Translations under genes and position numbers: made by a program
The notes under the pieces: generated by a model
The model's input: the letters and a program-made list of their open reading frames with translations, nothing else
Told to the model about the DNA's origin: nothing
The model's database searches: none
Shown here: piece after piece, positions 1 through 9,040 of the stretch
Layout of the letters: each line of letters starts with the position of its first letter
Numbering within the stretch: position 1 is the first letter of the stretch
Origin: Muribaculaceae bacterium
Lineage (GTDB): Bacteria > Bacteroidota > Bacteroidia > Bacteroidales > Muribaculaceae
Assembly (NCBI GenBank): GCA_023665425.1
Contig: JAMPDX010000001.1
Location: forward strand, 716,393 to 780,392
Reading direction: 5' to 3'
DNA: 64,000 nt

Positions 1-1
1 C

Positions 2-1309
2 CTCTCCGGTACCATCTCCAATATACGCCAGTTGATGTTGGGTCGTACTCGCAAACCTCTGACTATAAGGCTTAATGCCAATATCGAATCGATTGACCTT
101 AATCAAGTGATATATAACTTCATGCTTGGGTCAGCCCTCACCGAGCAGAGGGGATACCTGGCTCGCTTAAGTCCGGAAGAGCAGGATGCCATAGTGCGTG
201 CCGCCGCCGCTGTAGACACTGTGCAATCGCTCGCTTCAGACTCAATACCTCTCACCTTGCCCCGCAACATCGATGCCCTGGTGCGTCTGCGCGCCAACAA
301 AGCGCTGTATGGCGACATAAATATGTATGACATGCGTGCCGATTTGGCCATTAATGACGGAGCTGCTTCTATTGACTCTCTAATGGCCACTACCGACTTT
401 GGTAACGCATACCTCAACCTGCTGTATAACAGTCGTAATCCTGAGCTGCTCAACTTGGCAATCGATTTGGGCTTCTCCGAGATTGACCTGCAGAAACTGT
501 TCCAGACCTTCCCGACCATCACCGATATGGCCCCACAACTCATTGACTTGAGCGGTGTGGTGGGTGCCAAGTTAGTGGGTTCGTTCGATATGTATCCCAA
601 TATGGATATTGACTTCAACTCCATGAACGCTATGCTCAACCTCTCAGGTGAGCAACTCACCTTAGAGCAAAGTCCCCTAATCCGCAAAGTGGCACATATG
701 ATGCTTATACGCAAGAAAGGCCCGCTCGAAATTACCGATATGGATATCCAGATTTCGCTGCATGACAATGTGTTACGCCTGTACCCCTTCAAGTTTGGCA
801 TGGAAAAATACCGCTTTGCGTTGCTCGGACAGAATGATTTCGCATCAAATATGTATTATCATCTGTCGGTATTGAAGTCTCCCATACCTTTCAAGTTTGG
901 TATCAATATCAAAGGCACATTCGATAAGCCGAAATTGCGATTTGGAGGTGCCAAATATAAGGAAAACGAGGCTCAACAGATGGTTGACTTGATTGAGACA
1001 CAGCGAGTAAACTTTGTGAAGGCCATGCGCCTGGAGTTGCGTAAACTTATCAACAGGGCCGCCGTTACCTATGCCAATCAGCCCGAATACGACCGCTATG
1101 GCATTGACAAAGAGATGAAGAGCAATGGAGCCGACAGTGGTACTGATGATTCAAATTTCAGTTCACCGGTAGATATGCTCAATAATGCACTTAAGGTGCC
1201 CATGATTAAATCGTTGGGAGGCAGCAGTGACATCGTCAAGGCCTTCAACGACAAATATGTCAACAAGGAGCAGGAAGACTCCAAAAGCAAAAAGAAGAAA
1301 AAGAAATGA
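2..1309 (+). CDS. AsmA-family envelope protein, C-terminal part (gene enters from left edge)
   Basis: The reading frame is open from the window edge to a TGA stop, so this is the 3' part (about 435 residues) of a larger gene; the first ATG at 32 is internal. The visible protein is rich in alternating short beta-strand segments and simple helices, as in the C-terminal half of AsmA/TamB-like proteins that sit in the periplasm and are linked to lipid transport and outer-membrane integrity. No catalytic motif is visible. It ends in a lysine-rich tail (KSKKKKKK). The stop overlaps the next gene by 4 nt (ATGA), which suggests translational coupling. The family assignment rests on overall pattern and is moderate; another large envelope protein cannot be excluded without the missing N-terminus. 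Confidence 0.7.
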   Translation, partial: LSGTISNIRQLMLGRTRKPLTIRLNANIESIDLNQVIYNFMLGSALTEQRGYLARLSPEEQDAIVRAAAAVDTVQSLASDSIPLTLPRNIDALVRLRANKALYGDINMYDMRADLAINDGAASIDSLMATTDFGNAYLNLLYNSRNPELLNLAIDLGFSEIDLQKLFQTFPTITDMAPQLIDLSGVVGAKLVGSFDMYPNMDIDFNSMNAMLNLSGEQLTLEQSPLIRKVAHMMLIRKKGPLEITDMDIQISLHDNVLRLYPFKFGMEKYRFALLGQNDFASNMYYHLSVLKSPIPFKFGINIKGTFDKPKLRFGGAKYKENEAQQMVDLIETQRVNFVKAMRLELRKLINRAAVTYANQPEYDRYGIDKEMKSNGADSGTDDSNFSSPVDMLNNALKVPMIKSLGGSSDIVKAFNDKYVNKEQEDSKSKKKKKK

Positions 1310-2046
1310 CAGATAGCAGCCAATCTGTAGCTCGCTATTGCGATCGCCACGGGCTTGAACAATGGTCACCTCAGGTCGCCCTCATCGACATGGACGGAGT
1401 GTTGTATGACTCAATGCCCGGGCATGCCGCAGCATGGAAAATGATGATGGATGAACAGGGTGTGCCATGCACCCTCGATGAGTTTTTCTTATATGAAGGC
1501 ATGACAGGCAAGGCCACCATAGAATTGCTTCTTCGTCAGAGGCTTAATCGTGACCCCAAGCCGGGAGAAGTGGAGCACCTGTATGCTCTGAAGTCGGAAT
1601 ACTTCAAGCAGCAGGGCCCACGCAAACCAATGCCCGGAGCAGCCCAAATGCTCAGTGAGCTGATGCAAGCCGGAGTAAAGAGAGTACTTGTCACCGGGTC
1701 TGCACAGCACAGCCTGCTGGAGAGTCTGGAGCATGATTATCCGGGTGCTTTTCGGGCTGATATGCGCGTCACGGCCTTGGATGTAACAAAAGGTAAGCCT
1801 GACCCTCAGCCATACCTTAAAGGACTCGAGAAGGCCGGTGTAGAGTGCACTCAGGCCATGGTGATAGAGAATGCACCCCTCGGTGTGCAGGCCGGCCATG
1901 CTGCCGGTTGTTTTACTGTCGGACTTACCACCGGGCCGGTCCCGCCGCAAGCACTCATTGATGCCGGAGCTGACATCATTTTCTCATCTATGCAAGAGTT
2001 TGCCGACAACCTACCCTCATTCTTAGACACAATCTTAGAACCATAG
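1306..2046 (+). CDS. HAD-superfamily phosphatase, beta-phosphoglucomutase-like
   Basis: A 246-residue haloacid-dehalogenase fold hydrolase. The nucleophile motif is LIDMDGVLYDSMP with Asp28 and Asp30, followed by a helical cap region typical of subfamily I (phosphoglycolate phosphatase and beta-phosphoglucomutase types). Motif II is LVTGSA, the motif III lysine lies in KGKPDPQPY, and the final acidic motif is VIENAPLGVQAG. Such enzymes hydrolyse or transfer phosphate on small sugar phosphates in the cytoplasm; the substrate cannot be read from sequence. It starts inside the stop of the AsmA-like gene and ends 2 nt before aroB, so the three genes are probably co-transcribed. An additional non-conserved N-terminus of about 20 residues precedes the first motif. 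Confidence 0.9.
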   Translation: MTDSSQSVARYCDRHGLEQWSPQVALIDMDGVLYDSMPGHAAAWKMMMDEQGVPCTLDEFFLYEGMTGKATIELLLRQRLNRDPKPGEVEHLYALKSEYFKQQGPRKPMPGAAQMLSELMQAGVKRVLVTGSAQHSLLESLEHDYPGAFRADMRVTALDVTKGKPDPQPYLKGLEKAGVECTQAMVIENAPLGVQAGHAAGCFTVGLTTGPVPPQALIDAGADIIFSSMQEFADNLPSFLDTILEP

Positions 2047-2048
2047 AA

Positions 2049-3128
2049 ATGCGCAACAACATTGTCTTCAAAATTGATATCCGAGAGGAGCTTTCTCGAA
2101 TTCTTGATGAGCTCGCACCATCACAGTGCGTGCTGATATACCCCGAAAATAATGGCCACAAATTACTGCCGAATATTTTAGGGATAGAGCAGTTGTCATG
2201 CGCAATACATTTGCCTCATCCCGAAGGAGAGCAGAATAAAACTATTGCAACTGCTACGCAATTATGGAGCAAGATGTTGGAGGCCGGAGTAAATCGAAAA
2301 GCTGTGGTAATAAATTTGGGTGGTGGCATGACTACCGATTTAGGCGGCTTTGTGGCTGCTTGTTATATGCGAGGTGTAAAGTATATCAACATACCCACCA
2401 CCTTGCTGGCACAGGTAGATGCTTCATGCGGGGGTAAGACAGGTGTAAATCTCGATGGTGTAAAGAATATAATCGGTGCATTTGCGGCACCTTATGCAAC
2501 TATTATTTCACCTCGATTTTTCGGCACACTGCCCCCGGAACAATCACTCTCCGGGTGGGCCGAGATGCTCAAACACAGCCTGCTTATGGGCAAAGAGACC
2601 GCCTCCCGATATTTGGAATTGGACCCCCTCTCTATACCGATGATTGATATGCTCATCTTAATAAATGAGTCAGTAAATTTCAAAAAGAGAGTCACAGATA
2701 TTGATCCTTGCGAGAGTGGATACCGACGTATACTTAATCTCGGGCACACAATAGGTCATGCCCTGGAGGCGTATTATAACGAACAGGGCTACACCCACGG
2801 CTCAGAAAGTTCCCTTACTCACGGGCATGCAGTAGCTTACGGCACACTTGCAGCGCTTGTGCTCAGCAAGATGCTCTTGGGCTGTGATGCCAATTTGATG
2901 TATCGTTATGCCAACACCATCAAACGACTTTATCCGCCAATACCCATTAAATGCGACCATTACAAAAAGCTCCTTGAACTGATGCACCATGACAAAAAGA
3001 ATACTGATAACAATCTTGTGCATTTTGTCTTGATAGGTGCCGACGACACTCCAGTAGAAGCATATCCCGTAGATGATGCCACCATACAAAATGCCCTTGA
3101 CATCACCCGCGATTTGTTGGGATTATGA
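2049..3128 (+). CDS. aroB: 3-dehydroquinate synthase
   Basis: The second enzyme of the shikimate pathway converts DAHP to 3-dehydroquinate using NAD and a divalent metal. The protein is 359 residues, the usual length. The NAD-binding segment GGGMTTDLGGFVAA (about 91-104) is followed by PTTLLAQVDASCGGKTGVN (about 116-134) and the metal-site stretches GWAEMLKHSLL and LNLGHTIGHALE, plus a further histidine in LTHGHAVAYG. All expected metal ligands (Glu and two His) and the substrate lysines appear intact. The start at 2049 leaves a 2-nt gap to the HAD gene, so it is read from the same transcript. No regulatory site is visible inside the operon. Confidence 0.96.
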   Translation: MRNNIVFKIDIREELSRILDELAPSQCVLIYPENNGHKLLPNILGIEQLSCAIHLPHPEGEQNKTIATATQLWSKMLEAGVNRKAVVINLGGGMTTDLGGFVAACYMRGVKYINIPTTLLAQVDASCGGKTGVNLDGVKNIIGAFAAPYATIISPRFFGTLPPEQSLSGWAEMLKHSLLMGKETASRYLELDPLSIPMIDMLILINESVNFKKRVTDIDPCESGYRRILNLGHTIGHALEAYYNEQGYTHGSESSLTHGHAVAYGTLAALVLSKMLLGCDANLMYRYANTIKRLYPPIPIKCDHYKKLLELMHHDKKNTDNNLVHFVLIGADDTPVEAYPVDDATIQNALDITRDLLGL

Positions 3129-3159
3129 CGTATCAACAAGTTTTTTTAACGTGATGTTT

Positions 3160-3190
3160 TTTGTAAGGTCAGGGGAAGTCGCTAATTTTG
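3160..3190 (+). promoter_or_regulatory. Bacteroidetes-type promoter for the glycosyltransferase
   Basis: TTTG at 3160-3163, a 19-bp spacer and TAATTTTG at 3183-3190 match the Bacteroidetes sigma-ABfr consensus TTTG-N19-21-TAnnTTTG. The -7 box ends 29 nt before the ATG at 3220, which predicts a short leader of roughly 20-25 nt. Confidence 0.7.
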
Positions 3191-3198
3191 CAATAAAA

Positions 3199-3215
3199 TA
3201 AATTGAGCAGACACA
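3199..3215 (+). repeat. Solo copy of the MITE right-end motif
   Basis: The stretch contains AATTGAGCAGACAC, identical to the outer part of the right inverted repeat of the element at 4472-4668. No partner inverted repeat is visible nearby. It lies in the predicted 5' leader of the glycosyltransferase gene just before its ATG. It may be a relic end left after deletion of an element, or a short motif that both sites share for another reason. Confidence 0.5.
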
Positions 3216-3219
3216 TACA

Positions 3220-4407
3220 ATGTACTTCAACCTCGATATCAATATATATAGTTTGGCTCTGCTCGGAGCCACATTCCTTTTTGCCTTATTAAGCGCGCTT
3301 ATCGGACTTCGGCAGATGCGCAAAGTGGCTCGTGCAGCGCGCCGTGTGTCTGCAGAACCGACCGAGGATGAGTCTCTTCCCGGAATTTCGGTGATAGTTT
3401 ATGCTCACAATGCTGAACGCAATATCGAGGCGCTCATCACCGAGCTGCTGCAACAAGACCACCCCAATTTTGAGGTCATTATAGTAAATGACGCCTCCAT
3501 AGACAACACCCGCGAGATAGTCGAAAATATGATTGGTACTGACCCGAGACTATATATGACATTTGTCTCCGACACAGCCAAGAATATCAGTCATCGCAAA
3601 CTTGCATATACTGTCGGTCTCCGTGCTGCCAAATATCCGGTGGCATTACTTACATCCTCTAATATTCACATCCCATCACAAAGTTGGTTGCGATTGATGT
3701 CTGCCCCCTTTACTGACCCGAATATTGAGGTAGGTATCGGCACAGACTATATCCCCAAAGATACTGACAGGGGAGTCAGCAAATATTGGCGCTCCTTTGA
3801 TACCTTGACCTCCGATACTCGATGGTTAGGAGCATCATTGCTCGGCCATCCCTACCGAGGCACTGCTTATAATCTGGCCTTCCGCGTAGAGACATTTTTC
3901 AATCACAAAGGCTTTGCATCTACCAATCGCTTCCAGGCCGGTGAAGATGATATCTTTGTAAACGAGATATCCACTCCGGAGAATACAAGGACCATTTTCC
4001 TGCCTGAAACTATGGTAGCCGTCGATATGCCCGAAGATGAATATCCGCGGTTGTGGAAGCGTCGCAAAGAGCGCTACACCTTCACTTCCCGCTACCTGCA
4101 CACCGGTGCTCTGAGGACACAAGGCTTCCAGAGTCTGAGCGTGTGGGTCTGCCTGCTGAGCGGCATAGCAGCGGCTGTTTTGAGTCTGCCTAATCTGCTG
4201 CCTGCCTGTGCCTCACTGCTGATATTGTTGCTGCTTTGGGCAGACCAGATATGTGTATATCGCCGTGCAGCCAAAGCTATGAGAGCCATACGCCTGTGGT
4301 GGTCTGTACCCCTGTTTTGGCTCATACGTCCGATAGTCAACGCATGCTATCGTGCGGGTTTCCAGGCCAATAAACATACCAACTATACTTGGCAACAACC
4401 TCATTGA
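3220..4407 (+). CDS. Membrane-anchored family 2 glycosyltransferase
   Basis: A 395-residue protein with an N-terminal membrane segment (about 8-28), a GT-A catalytic domain (about 50-290) and a hydrophobic C-terminal part with one or two membrane segments (about 305-360). The GT2 fold is shown by ISVIVYAHNAERNIEAL, the nucleotide-sugar site VNDASIDNT, and GEDDIFVNE near the acceptor end. Family members transfer a sugar from a nucleotide donor to a lipid or polysaccharide acceptor at the inner face of the membrane; donor and acceptor are not predictable here. It has its own promoter and stands alone, with the MITE at 4472-4668 directly downstream. It is not part of a visible capsule or LPS cluster. 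Confidence 0.88.
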   Translation: MYFNLDINIYSLALLGATFLFALLSALIGLRQMRKVARAARRVSAEPTEDESLPGISVIVYAHNAERNIEALITELLQQDHPNFEVIIVNDASIDNTREIVENMIGTDPRLYMTFVSDTAKNISHRKLAYTVGLRAAKYPVALLTSSNIHIPSQSWLRLMSAPFTDPNIEVGIGTDYIPKDTDRGVSKYWRSFDTLTSDTRWLGASLLGHPYRGTAYNLAFRVETFFNHKGFASTNRFQAGEDDIFVNEISTPENTRTIFLPETMVAVDMPEDEYPRLWKRRKERYTFTSRYLHTGALRTQGFQSLSVWVCLLSGIAAAVLSLPNLLPACASLLILLLLWADQICVYRRAAKAMRAIRLWWSVPLFWLIRPIVNACYRAGFQANKHTNYTWQQPH

Positions 4408-4471
4408 TGCCGAGTAGAAATGCATATCGTCTCCGGCTATTTGCCGGAGAAAAAATCTCATAAAATGGAAA

Positions 4472-4668
4472 TAAGTGGCTGCTCAATTTAAATTGAACTT
4501 TATGCCGAGCGAATTTTTGAGCGGATTTTGCAAGTAGAAGAAGGAGTTATGCGGGCATAACGGCTGATGAAACTTGTCATAAGATGCCAAAAAGGCGCCG
4601 GGATAAAGGCCTCTAAATACAAATGAGCATAGCCACATAAAGTTTAATTTAAATTGAGCAGACACTTA
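4472..4668. mobile_element. 197-bp miniature inverted-repeat element (MITE-like)
   Basis: The ends are 33-bp inverted repeats at 4472-4504 and 4636-4668, matching at 31 of 33 positions; the outer bases read TAAGTGKCTGCTCAATT. Between them lie about 130 bp without transposase coding. A 60-codon frame runs on the minus strand almost end to end (4483-4665); it resembles no family I can name and may be fortuitous. No clear target duplication is visible. Near-identical pieces of the right end recur at 3199-3215 and 29330-29348, which supports a dispersed element. Its right end overlaps the likely start of the efflux permease. Confidence 0.75.
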
Positions 4669-5889
4669 CTAAATTCGCTATTATACATGATGGCCGAGAT
4701 GGCGCCATATATCCTTCTCGGTTTCTTTATAGCCGGCATCATGCACTCATTCGTGCCTCAACGTATTATGGCCCGGCATTTGGCCTCTTCCGGTTTCGGG
4801 TCGGTATGCAAGGCCGCTCTGCTCGGCATACCATTGCCCTTGTGCTCATGTGGAGTGTTGCCCACAGCCGTGGCTCTTCGTCGCGGGGGTGCCTCGCGAG
4901 CTGCTACCACATCTTTTCTGGTGGCCACGCCCCAGACCGGTGTAGATAGCATTGCAGCCACTTACTCAATGCTTGGTCCCGCCTTTGCCGTGATACGCCC
5001 GATTGCCGCTCTGATAACAGCACTGGGCTCCGGTCTGGCCGTAGGCTCTTCGGAGAAAAATGATGGTAATGCCCACTCCACAACGGTGGTTGAGGAGGGT
5101 GTACCCGAGACATCATCCTTCGGAGTGCGCTGCTTGCATGCTCTTAAATACGGCTTTGTCGACCTCGTGGCCGGTATAGGGGGCTGGCTGGTAGTAGGAC
5201 TCGTCATTGCAGCCCTCATCACCGTATACGTGCCGGCAGACTTTTTTGCAGCCTTAGGAGACAGACCTCTCATGGCCATGATAGCCGTGGTGATAGTCGC
5301 CGTGCCGATGTATGTGTGTGCCACCGGCTCAATACCTATAGCCATGTCGTTGATGCTAAAAGGGTTATCACCCGGTACCGCACTGGTGCTTCTCATGGCC
5401 GGCCCGGCAGCCAACTTCGCCTCCTTTACACTCATAAGTCGCGAAATGGGCAAAAAAGCGGCCGCTATATATCTAATATCCATAGTAGTCGGCGCTATCG
5501 GCTTTGGGCTGATAATTGATTATCTGCTTCCTGCAAGCTGGTTCGCACTGCCCCATGCGATACACGGAGCCTGTCATGCCCAATCTCTCGGTACCTTCTC
5601 GCTGATATGTGCCGGGATTATGACCGGCCTCTTGGTAGTGTCACTGTGTCGGCGAGTATTTAGAAAACAAGTAAAATTTGATAATATGACACAGATCTAT
5701 GTAATTACCGGTATGAATTGTCCCCATTGTCAAGCATACGTAACAAAAGCGATATCAAAGGTGGAAGGTGTCACCAAGGTAGACGTAAATCTCAGCACCG
5801 GTCAAGCTACTGTAGAGGGTGAGCATGACCCTTCAGCAATTCTGAAGGCTGTGGATGCCGCCGGCTTCACCGCCTGTCGGAAATCCTGA
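4654..5889 (+). CDS. SO_0444-type Cu/Zn efflux permease with C-terminal HMA domain
   Basis: A 411-residue inner-membrane protein. Residues about 15-330 form a multi-pass permease of the DUF318/UPF0718 type, with the characteristic segment GIPLPLCSCGVLPTAVALRRGGAS (seen at about 55-80) carrying a CSC metal-binding pair, and the second-half repeat VPMYVCATGSIPIA. Residues about 345-411 form a separate heavy-metal-associated domain with MNCPHCQAY (CxxC) that could deliver Cu or Zn ions to the pore. This architecture matches the SO_0444 family of copper/zinc exporters. The frame opens with TTG at 4654, inside the MITE end; the first ATG is at 4687. From memory, related permeases carry an LLNSLLY-like stretch at the N-terminus, which favours the TTG start. 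The gene is monocistronic. Confidence 0.85.
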   Translation: MSRHLLNSLLYMMAEMAPYILLGFFIAGIMHSFVPQRIMARHLASSGFGSVCKAALLGIPLPLCSCGVLPTAVALRRGGASRAATTSFLVATPQTGVDSIAATYSMLGPAFAVIRPIAALITALGSGLAVGSSEKNDGNAHSTTVVEEGVPETSSFGVRCLHALKYGFVDLVAGIGGWLVVGLVIAALITVYVPADFFAALGDRPLMAMIAVVIVAVPMYVCATGSIPIAMSLMLKGLSPGTALVLLMAGPAANFASFTLISREMGKKAAAIYLISIVVGAIGFGLIIDYLLPASWFALPHAIHGACHAQSLGTFSLICAGIMTGLLVVSLCRRVFRKQVKFDNMTQIYVITGMNCPHCQAYVTKAISKVEGVTKVDVNLSTGQATVEGEHDPSAILKAVDAAGFTACRKS

Positions 5890-5942
5890 AAAATAGGGTA
5901 GAGGTAAAAAGCTATCGAGTTGCAAAAAAATCTTCTTAATCA

Positions 5943-5973
5943 TTGTATTTTGTTAGATTTTTTTGTAACTTTG
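5943..5973 (+). promoter_or_regulatory. Promoter of bioB
   Basis: TTG at 5943-5945, a 20-bp spacer and TAACTTTG at 5966-5973 match the Bacteroidetes consensus. The box ends 25 nt before the ATG at 5999, so the in-frame GTG at 5975 would lie at or before the transcription start. This decides the bioB start in favour of 5999. Confidence 0.75.
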
Positions 5974-5998
5974 CGTGATTAATAGTGTGAATACTATA

Positions 5999-7039
5999 AT
6001 GAATACCTCAAACCCCAATCTCAATGCACATGCTCAAGGTCAGGCTTCTAACTGTGAAGCCGTGCCTAAGTTGACCAAAGAGCAGCTTATAGAGTTGACT
6101 AACAAAGTGATAGGAGGCTATATGGTCACCTCTGCCGAGGCCATGGCTTTAGCTGAATATCCCGATATAGATGAGTTGTGCGATAATGCTGACCGCATAG
6201 TGCAGGCAATGTGCGGCACACATGTAGACTCATGCTCAATAGTCAATGCTCGCTCCGGTATGTGTGGCGAGAATTGCAAATGGTGCGCTCAAGCCACTGC
6301 ACATCATTCCAATTGCCGGGTGTATAACCATATTGACCCGGAGGAAGTGATGCGTGCCGCCACAATGAATCAAGAGCAAGGGATACACCGCTTTTCACTC
6401 GTGACAAGCGGCAAACGGGTGTCAGACAAAGATTTGCCCATATTCCTGGATATGTACAAGCGCCTTAAAAAAGAGACAAATCTGTATCTGTGCGCCTCCA
6501 TGGGATTGCTCAACGAAAAGCAGATGCGTCAGTTGGCCGATGCCGGTGTAAAGCGCTATCATTGCAATTTGGAGACATGTGAAGAGTTCTTCCCGACACT
6601 ATGCACCTCTCACACTCCGGCCGAGAAAAAGGAGGCAATACGCGCGGCACGTGCAGCCGGCATGCAGGTATGTTCCGGCGGAATTATCGGCATGGGCGAG
6701 ACGATGGCACACCGCATAGCATTGGCGATGGAGCTGCGCGAACTTGATGTTGACTCTGTGCCCGTAAACATACTCAACCCCATCAAGGGCACACCGCTCG
6801 AAAATCAACCCCTCATAGAGGAAGATGATGTGATCCGCACCATGGCTGTCTTCCGCTTCATACTCCGCGACAAGACAATACGTTTTGCCGGAGGGCGAGC
6901 TCGTATGAGTCAGGCAAGCAATGAGCGCATGCTCACCGGTGGTGTCAACGGAATACTTATGGGAGACATGCTCACATCTATCGGCAACAGTGTGGCCGAA
7001 GATATTAAGACTGTCAACAATCTGGGACGCACTATATAA
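5999..7039 (+). CDS. bioB: Biotin synthase
   Basis: A radical-SAM enzyme that inserts sulfur into dethiobiotin, the last step of biotin synthesis. The 4Fe-4S motif is MCGENCKWCAQ (CxxxCxxC, near residues 89-96 from this start). The 2Fe-2S cluster cysteines and arginine are suggested by CASMG, YHCNLETC and FAGGRARM. The length of about 346 residues is normal. The N-terminus is slightly extended and Asn-rich. The start at 5999 is chosen because the promoter box lies only 25 nt upstream. No other bio gene is next to it; the following gene encodes an acyl-CoA ligase, and a shared transcript is possible because the gap to that ATG is only 62 nt. Confidence 0.95.
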   Translation: MNTSNPNLNAHAQGQASNCEAVPKLTKEQLIELTNKVIGGYMVTSAEAMALAEYPDIDELCDNADRIVQAMCGTHVDSCSIVNARSGMCGENCKWCAQATAHHSNCRVYNHIDPEEVMRAATMNQEQGIHRFSLVTSGKRVSDKDLPIFLDMYKRLKKETNLYLCASMGLLNEKQMRQLADAGVKRYHCNLETCEEFFPTLCTSHTPAEKKEAIRAARAAGMQVCSGGIIGMGETMAHRIALAMELRELDVDSVPVNILNPIKGTPLENQPLIEEDDVIRTMAVFRFILRDKTIRFAGGRARMSQASNERMLTGGVNGILMGDMLTSIGNSVAEDIKTVNNLGRTI

Positions 7040-7101
7040 TACATCGTGCCACCGTGCGAAAACACACAGTTATCTCAACTCAACAACATAACTCAACAGC
7101 T

Positions 7102-8964
7102 ATGACAAATACAAGTAACTACCTCATCACACAACTCTACCGCCAGGCAGAGAGGTATCGTCATCGCGAATTTTATCGTGATAAACCACAAGGTAGTGAC
7201 AAATGGGAGTCAACCTCATGGATGGACTTTTTCACGAAGGTGAAGCAGGCCGGTCGTGCGTTATATAAGCTCAATGCGCAAGTGCAGGACAAGGTTATAG
7301 TATGCTCGGTCAATTGTCCCGAAGTTTTGATTGTGGAGTATGGATGCTATATAAATCGTATGGCTACGGTGCCGGTGTATTCATACGCTGCATATTCGCA
7401 GTTCAGCTATATAGCACATGACACCGATGTGCAAATAATATTTGTGGGTGGCTATGGCCAGTATGAGCTGGCTTTCAAGTATTGTGTTGAGCATCCCGGG
7501 CAGGTCAAGCAAATAGTAATACTCGACAACAGCCCGGTGAGTGCCGAGCCCGAGGGAGTGGAAGTGATGAAGTGGGATGAGTTTTTGGCATTAGGTGACG
7601 ACAGCACAATCAAGGAGAAGACCCTGGCGCGTTCACGCTCCGGAGAGCCCGAGGATATTGCCACAATCATCTATACCTCCGGCACGATGGGCGATCCCAA
7701 AGGGGTAATCATCACCCACAAGATGTTTGAGCATCAGACAAAACAGCATCTTGAACTGCTCTCTCACCTCAAGGAGAACCTCATATCCCTATCATTCCTG
7801 CCAATGAGCCATGTCTTTGAGAAGACTTGGTTGCACTTCTGTGTGGTGAAAGGGCTGCGAGTGGCCTTCAATCGCGACCCGCGAATGCTCGAAAGCACTT
7901 TGCAAGAGATACAGCCCAATATAATGTGCTGTGTGCCAAGGTTCTGGGAAAAGGTCTACACCGGCATCATGGACACATACGACAAGATGACATGGTTGGG
8001 GCGCCTGTCAGTAAAACGCGCCATCCATGTAGGTGCCAAAGTCAATATAAAATATCTCAACAATGACAGGCATGTCCCGGCGCTCCTATGGCGTGAGTAC
8101 AAGATGTGGGACCATCGGTTTTTCCGCCTTGCACGCCGCAAAATAGGTATCACCAACGGCGTATTCTTCCCTACCGCCGGCGCGCCTCTCTCAGACAAGA
8201 TAGTGCACTTCATGCGCGCTATCGGCATTGAGGTGGTTTATGGCTACGGCATGACAGAGACCACCGCTACAGTATCCTGTTTCTCGCAAAATGGGTATGA
8301 GGTGGGCACAGTGGGGCGCCCCATGAAGAGTGTGCAGATTAAGATTGATAATTCAGGCGAGATATTGCTCAAGGGTCCGACCGTCACTCCCGGCTACTAT
8401 CACAACGATGCGGCCAATAAACGCTGCTTCACCGAGGATGGATGGTTCAAGACCGGTGATGCCGGCTTCCTTGACAAGAAGGGTGATCTGATTTTATCCT
8501 CGCGCAAAAAGGATCTTATAAAGACCTCCACCGGCAAGTTTGTTGCTCCACAGGTGTCTGAGACTCTCTGGGCCTCCAACAGATATATCGATGAGGTAGC
8601 CATTGTGGGTGAAGGCAAGAAGTATATCACGGCCTTGGTAGTGCCCAACTTTGGATATCTGGAGAAATGGGCCTACGACAACAAGATACCATACGCCAAC
8701 CGTGAGGAGCTGTGCAACCATCCGCAAGTCAAGGAGTTTATGCTCTCAGAGATGCAGCACGCACAGTGTGACATGGCTGAGTATGAAAAGGTCAAAAAGA
8801 TTACATTGCTCACAGACCATTTCTCGGCTGAGAAGGGTGAGGTGACCAACACGATGAAGATACGCCGAGCCATTATCTCAAACAATTATGCACATCACAT
8901 CTCCAGCATGTATCCGGAAGAGTTCCTCGATAAGGATATGGATGACCTGGATGAGGCCAGATAA
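7102..8964 (+). CDS. Long-chain fatty acid--CoA ligase (AMP-binding)
   Basis: An adenylate-forming enzyme of about 620 residues that activates fatty acids through an acyl-AMP intermediate. The P-loop-like motif IIYTSGTMGDPKGV lies near residue 188, the adenine-binding GYGMTETTATVS near 385, and TGDAGFLDKKGDL with the hinge and C-terminal lysine region KDLIKTSTGKFVAP near 450-480. It is of the FadD/FAA type common in Bacteroidales, associated with the cytoplasmic membrane. The frame could open at a GTG at 7054, but the ATG at 7102 (MTNTSNYLITQ) gives the N-terminus expected for the family. It lies between bioB and prfB on the same strand. Confidence 0.92.
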   Translation: MTNTSNYLITQLYRQAERYRHREFYRDKPQGSDKWESTSWMDFFTKVKQAGRALYKLNAQVQDKVIVCSVNCPEVLIVEYGCYINRMATVPVYSYAAYSQFSYIAHDTDVQIIFVGGYGQYELAFKYCVEHPGQVKQIVILDNSPVSAEPEGVEVMKWDEFLALGDDSTIKEKTLARSRSGEPEDIATIIYTSGTMGDPKGVIITHKMFEHQTKQHLELLSHLKENLISLSFLPMSHVFEKTWLHFCVVKGLRVAFNRDPRMLESTLQEIQPNIMCCVPRFWEKVYTGIMDTYDKMTWLGRLSVKRAIHVGAKVNIKYLNNDRHVPALLWREYKMWDHRFFRLARRKIGITNGVFFPTAGAPLSDKIVHFMRAIGIEVVYGYGMTETTATVSCFSQNGYEVGTVGRPMKSVQIKIDNSGEILLKGPTVTPGYYHNDAANKRCFTEDGWFKTGDAGFLDKKGDLILSSRKKDLIKTSTGKFVAPQVSETLWASNRYIDEVAIVGEGKKYITALVVPNFGYLEKWAYDNKIPYANREELCNHPQVKEFMLSEMQHAQCDMAEYEKVKKITLLTDHFSAEKGEVTNTMKIRRAIISNNYAHHISSMYPEEFLDKDMDDLDEAR

Positions 8965-9040
8965 ATCATGCCCCTCAAGCCAACAAACTGCTTGCAGCTA
9001 CTGATTTTAGGCCCTTTATTATGAAAAAAGAAGAACCAAA

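Noticed and set aside
4483..4665. A 60-codon minus-strand gene inside the MITE
   Set aside because: It is listed only as a property of the element; there is no start signal, domain or conservation evidence in the window.
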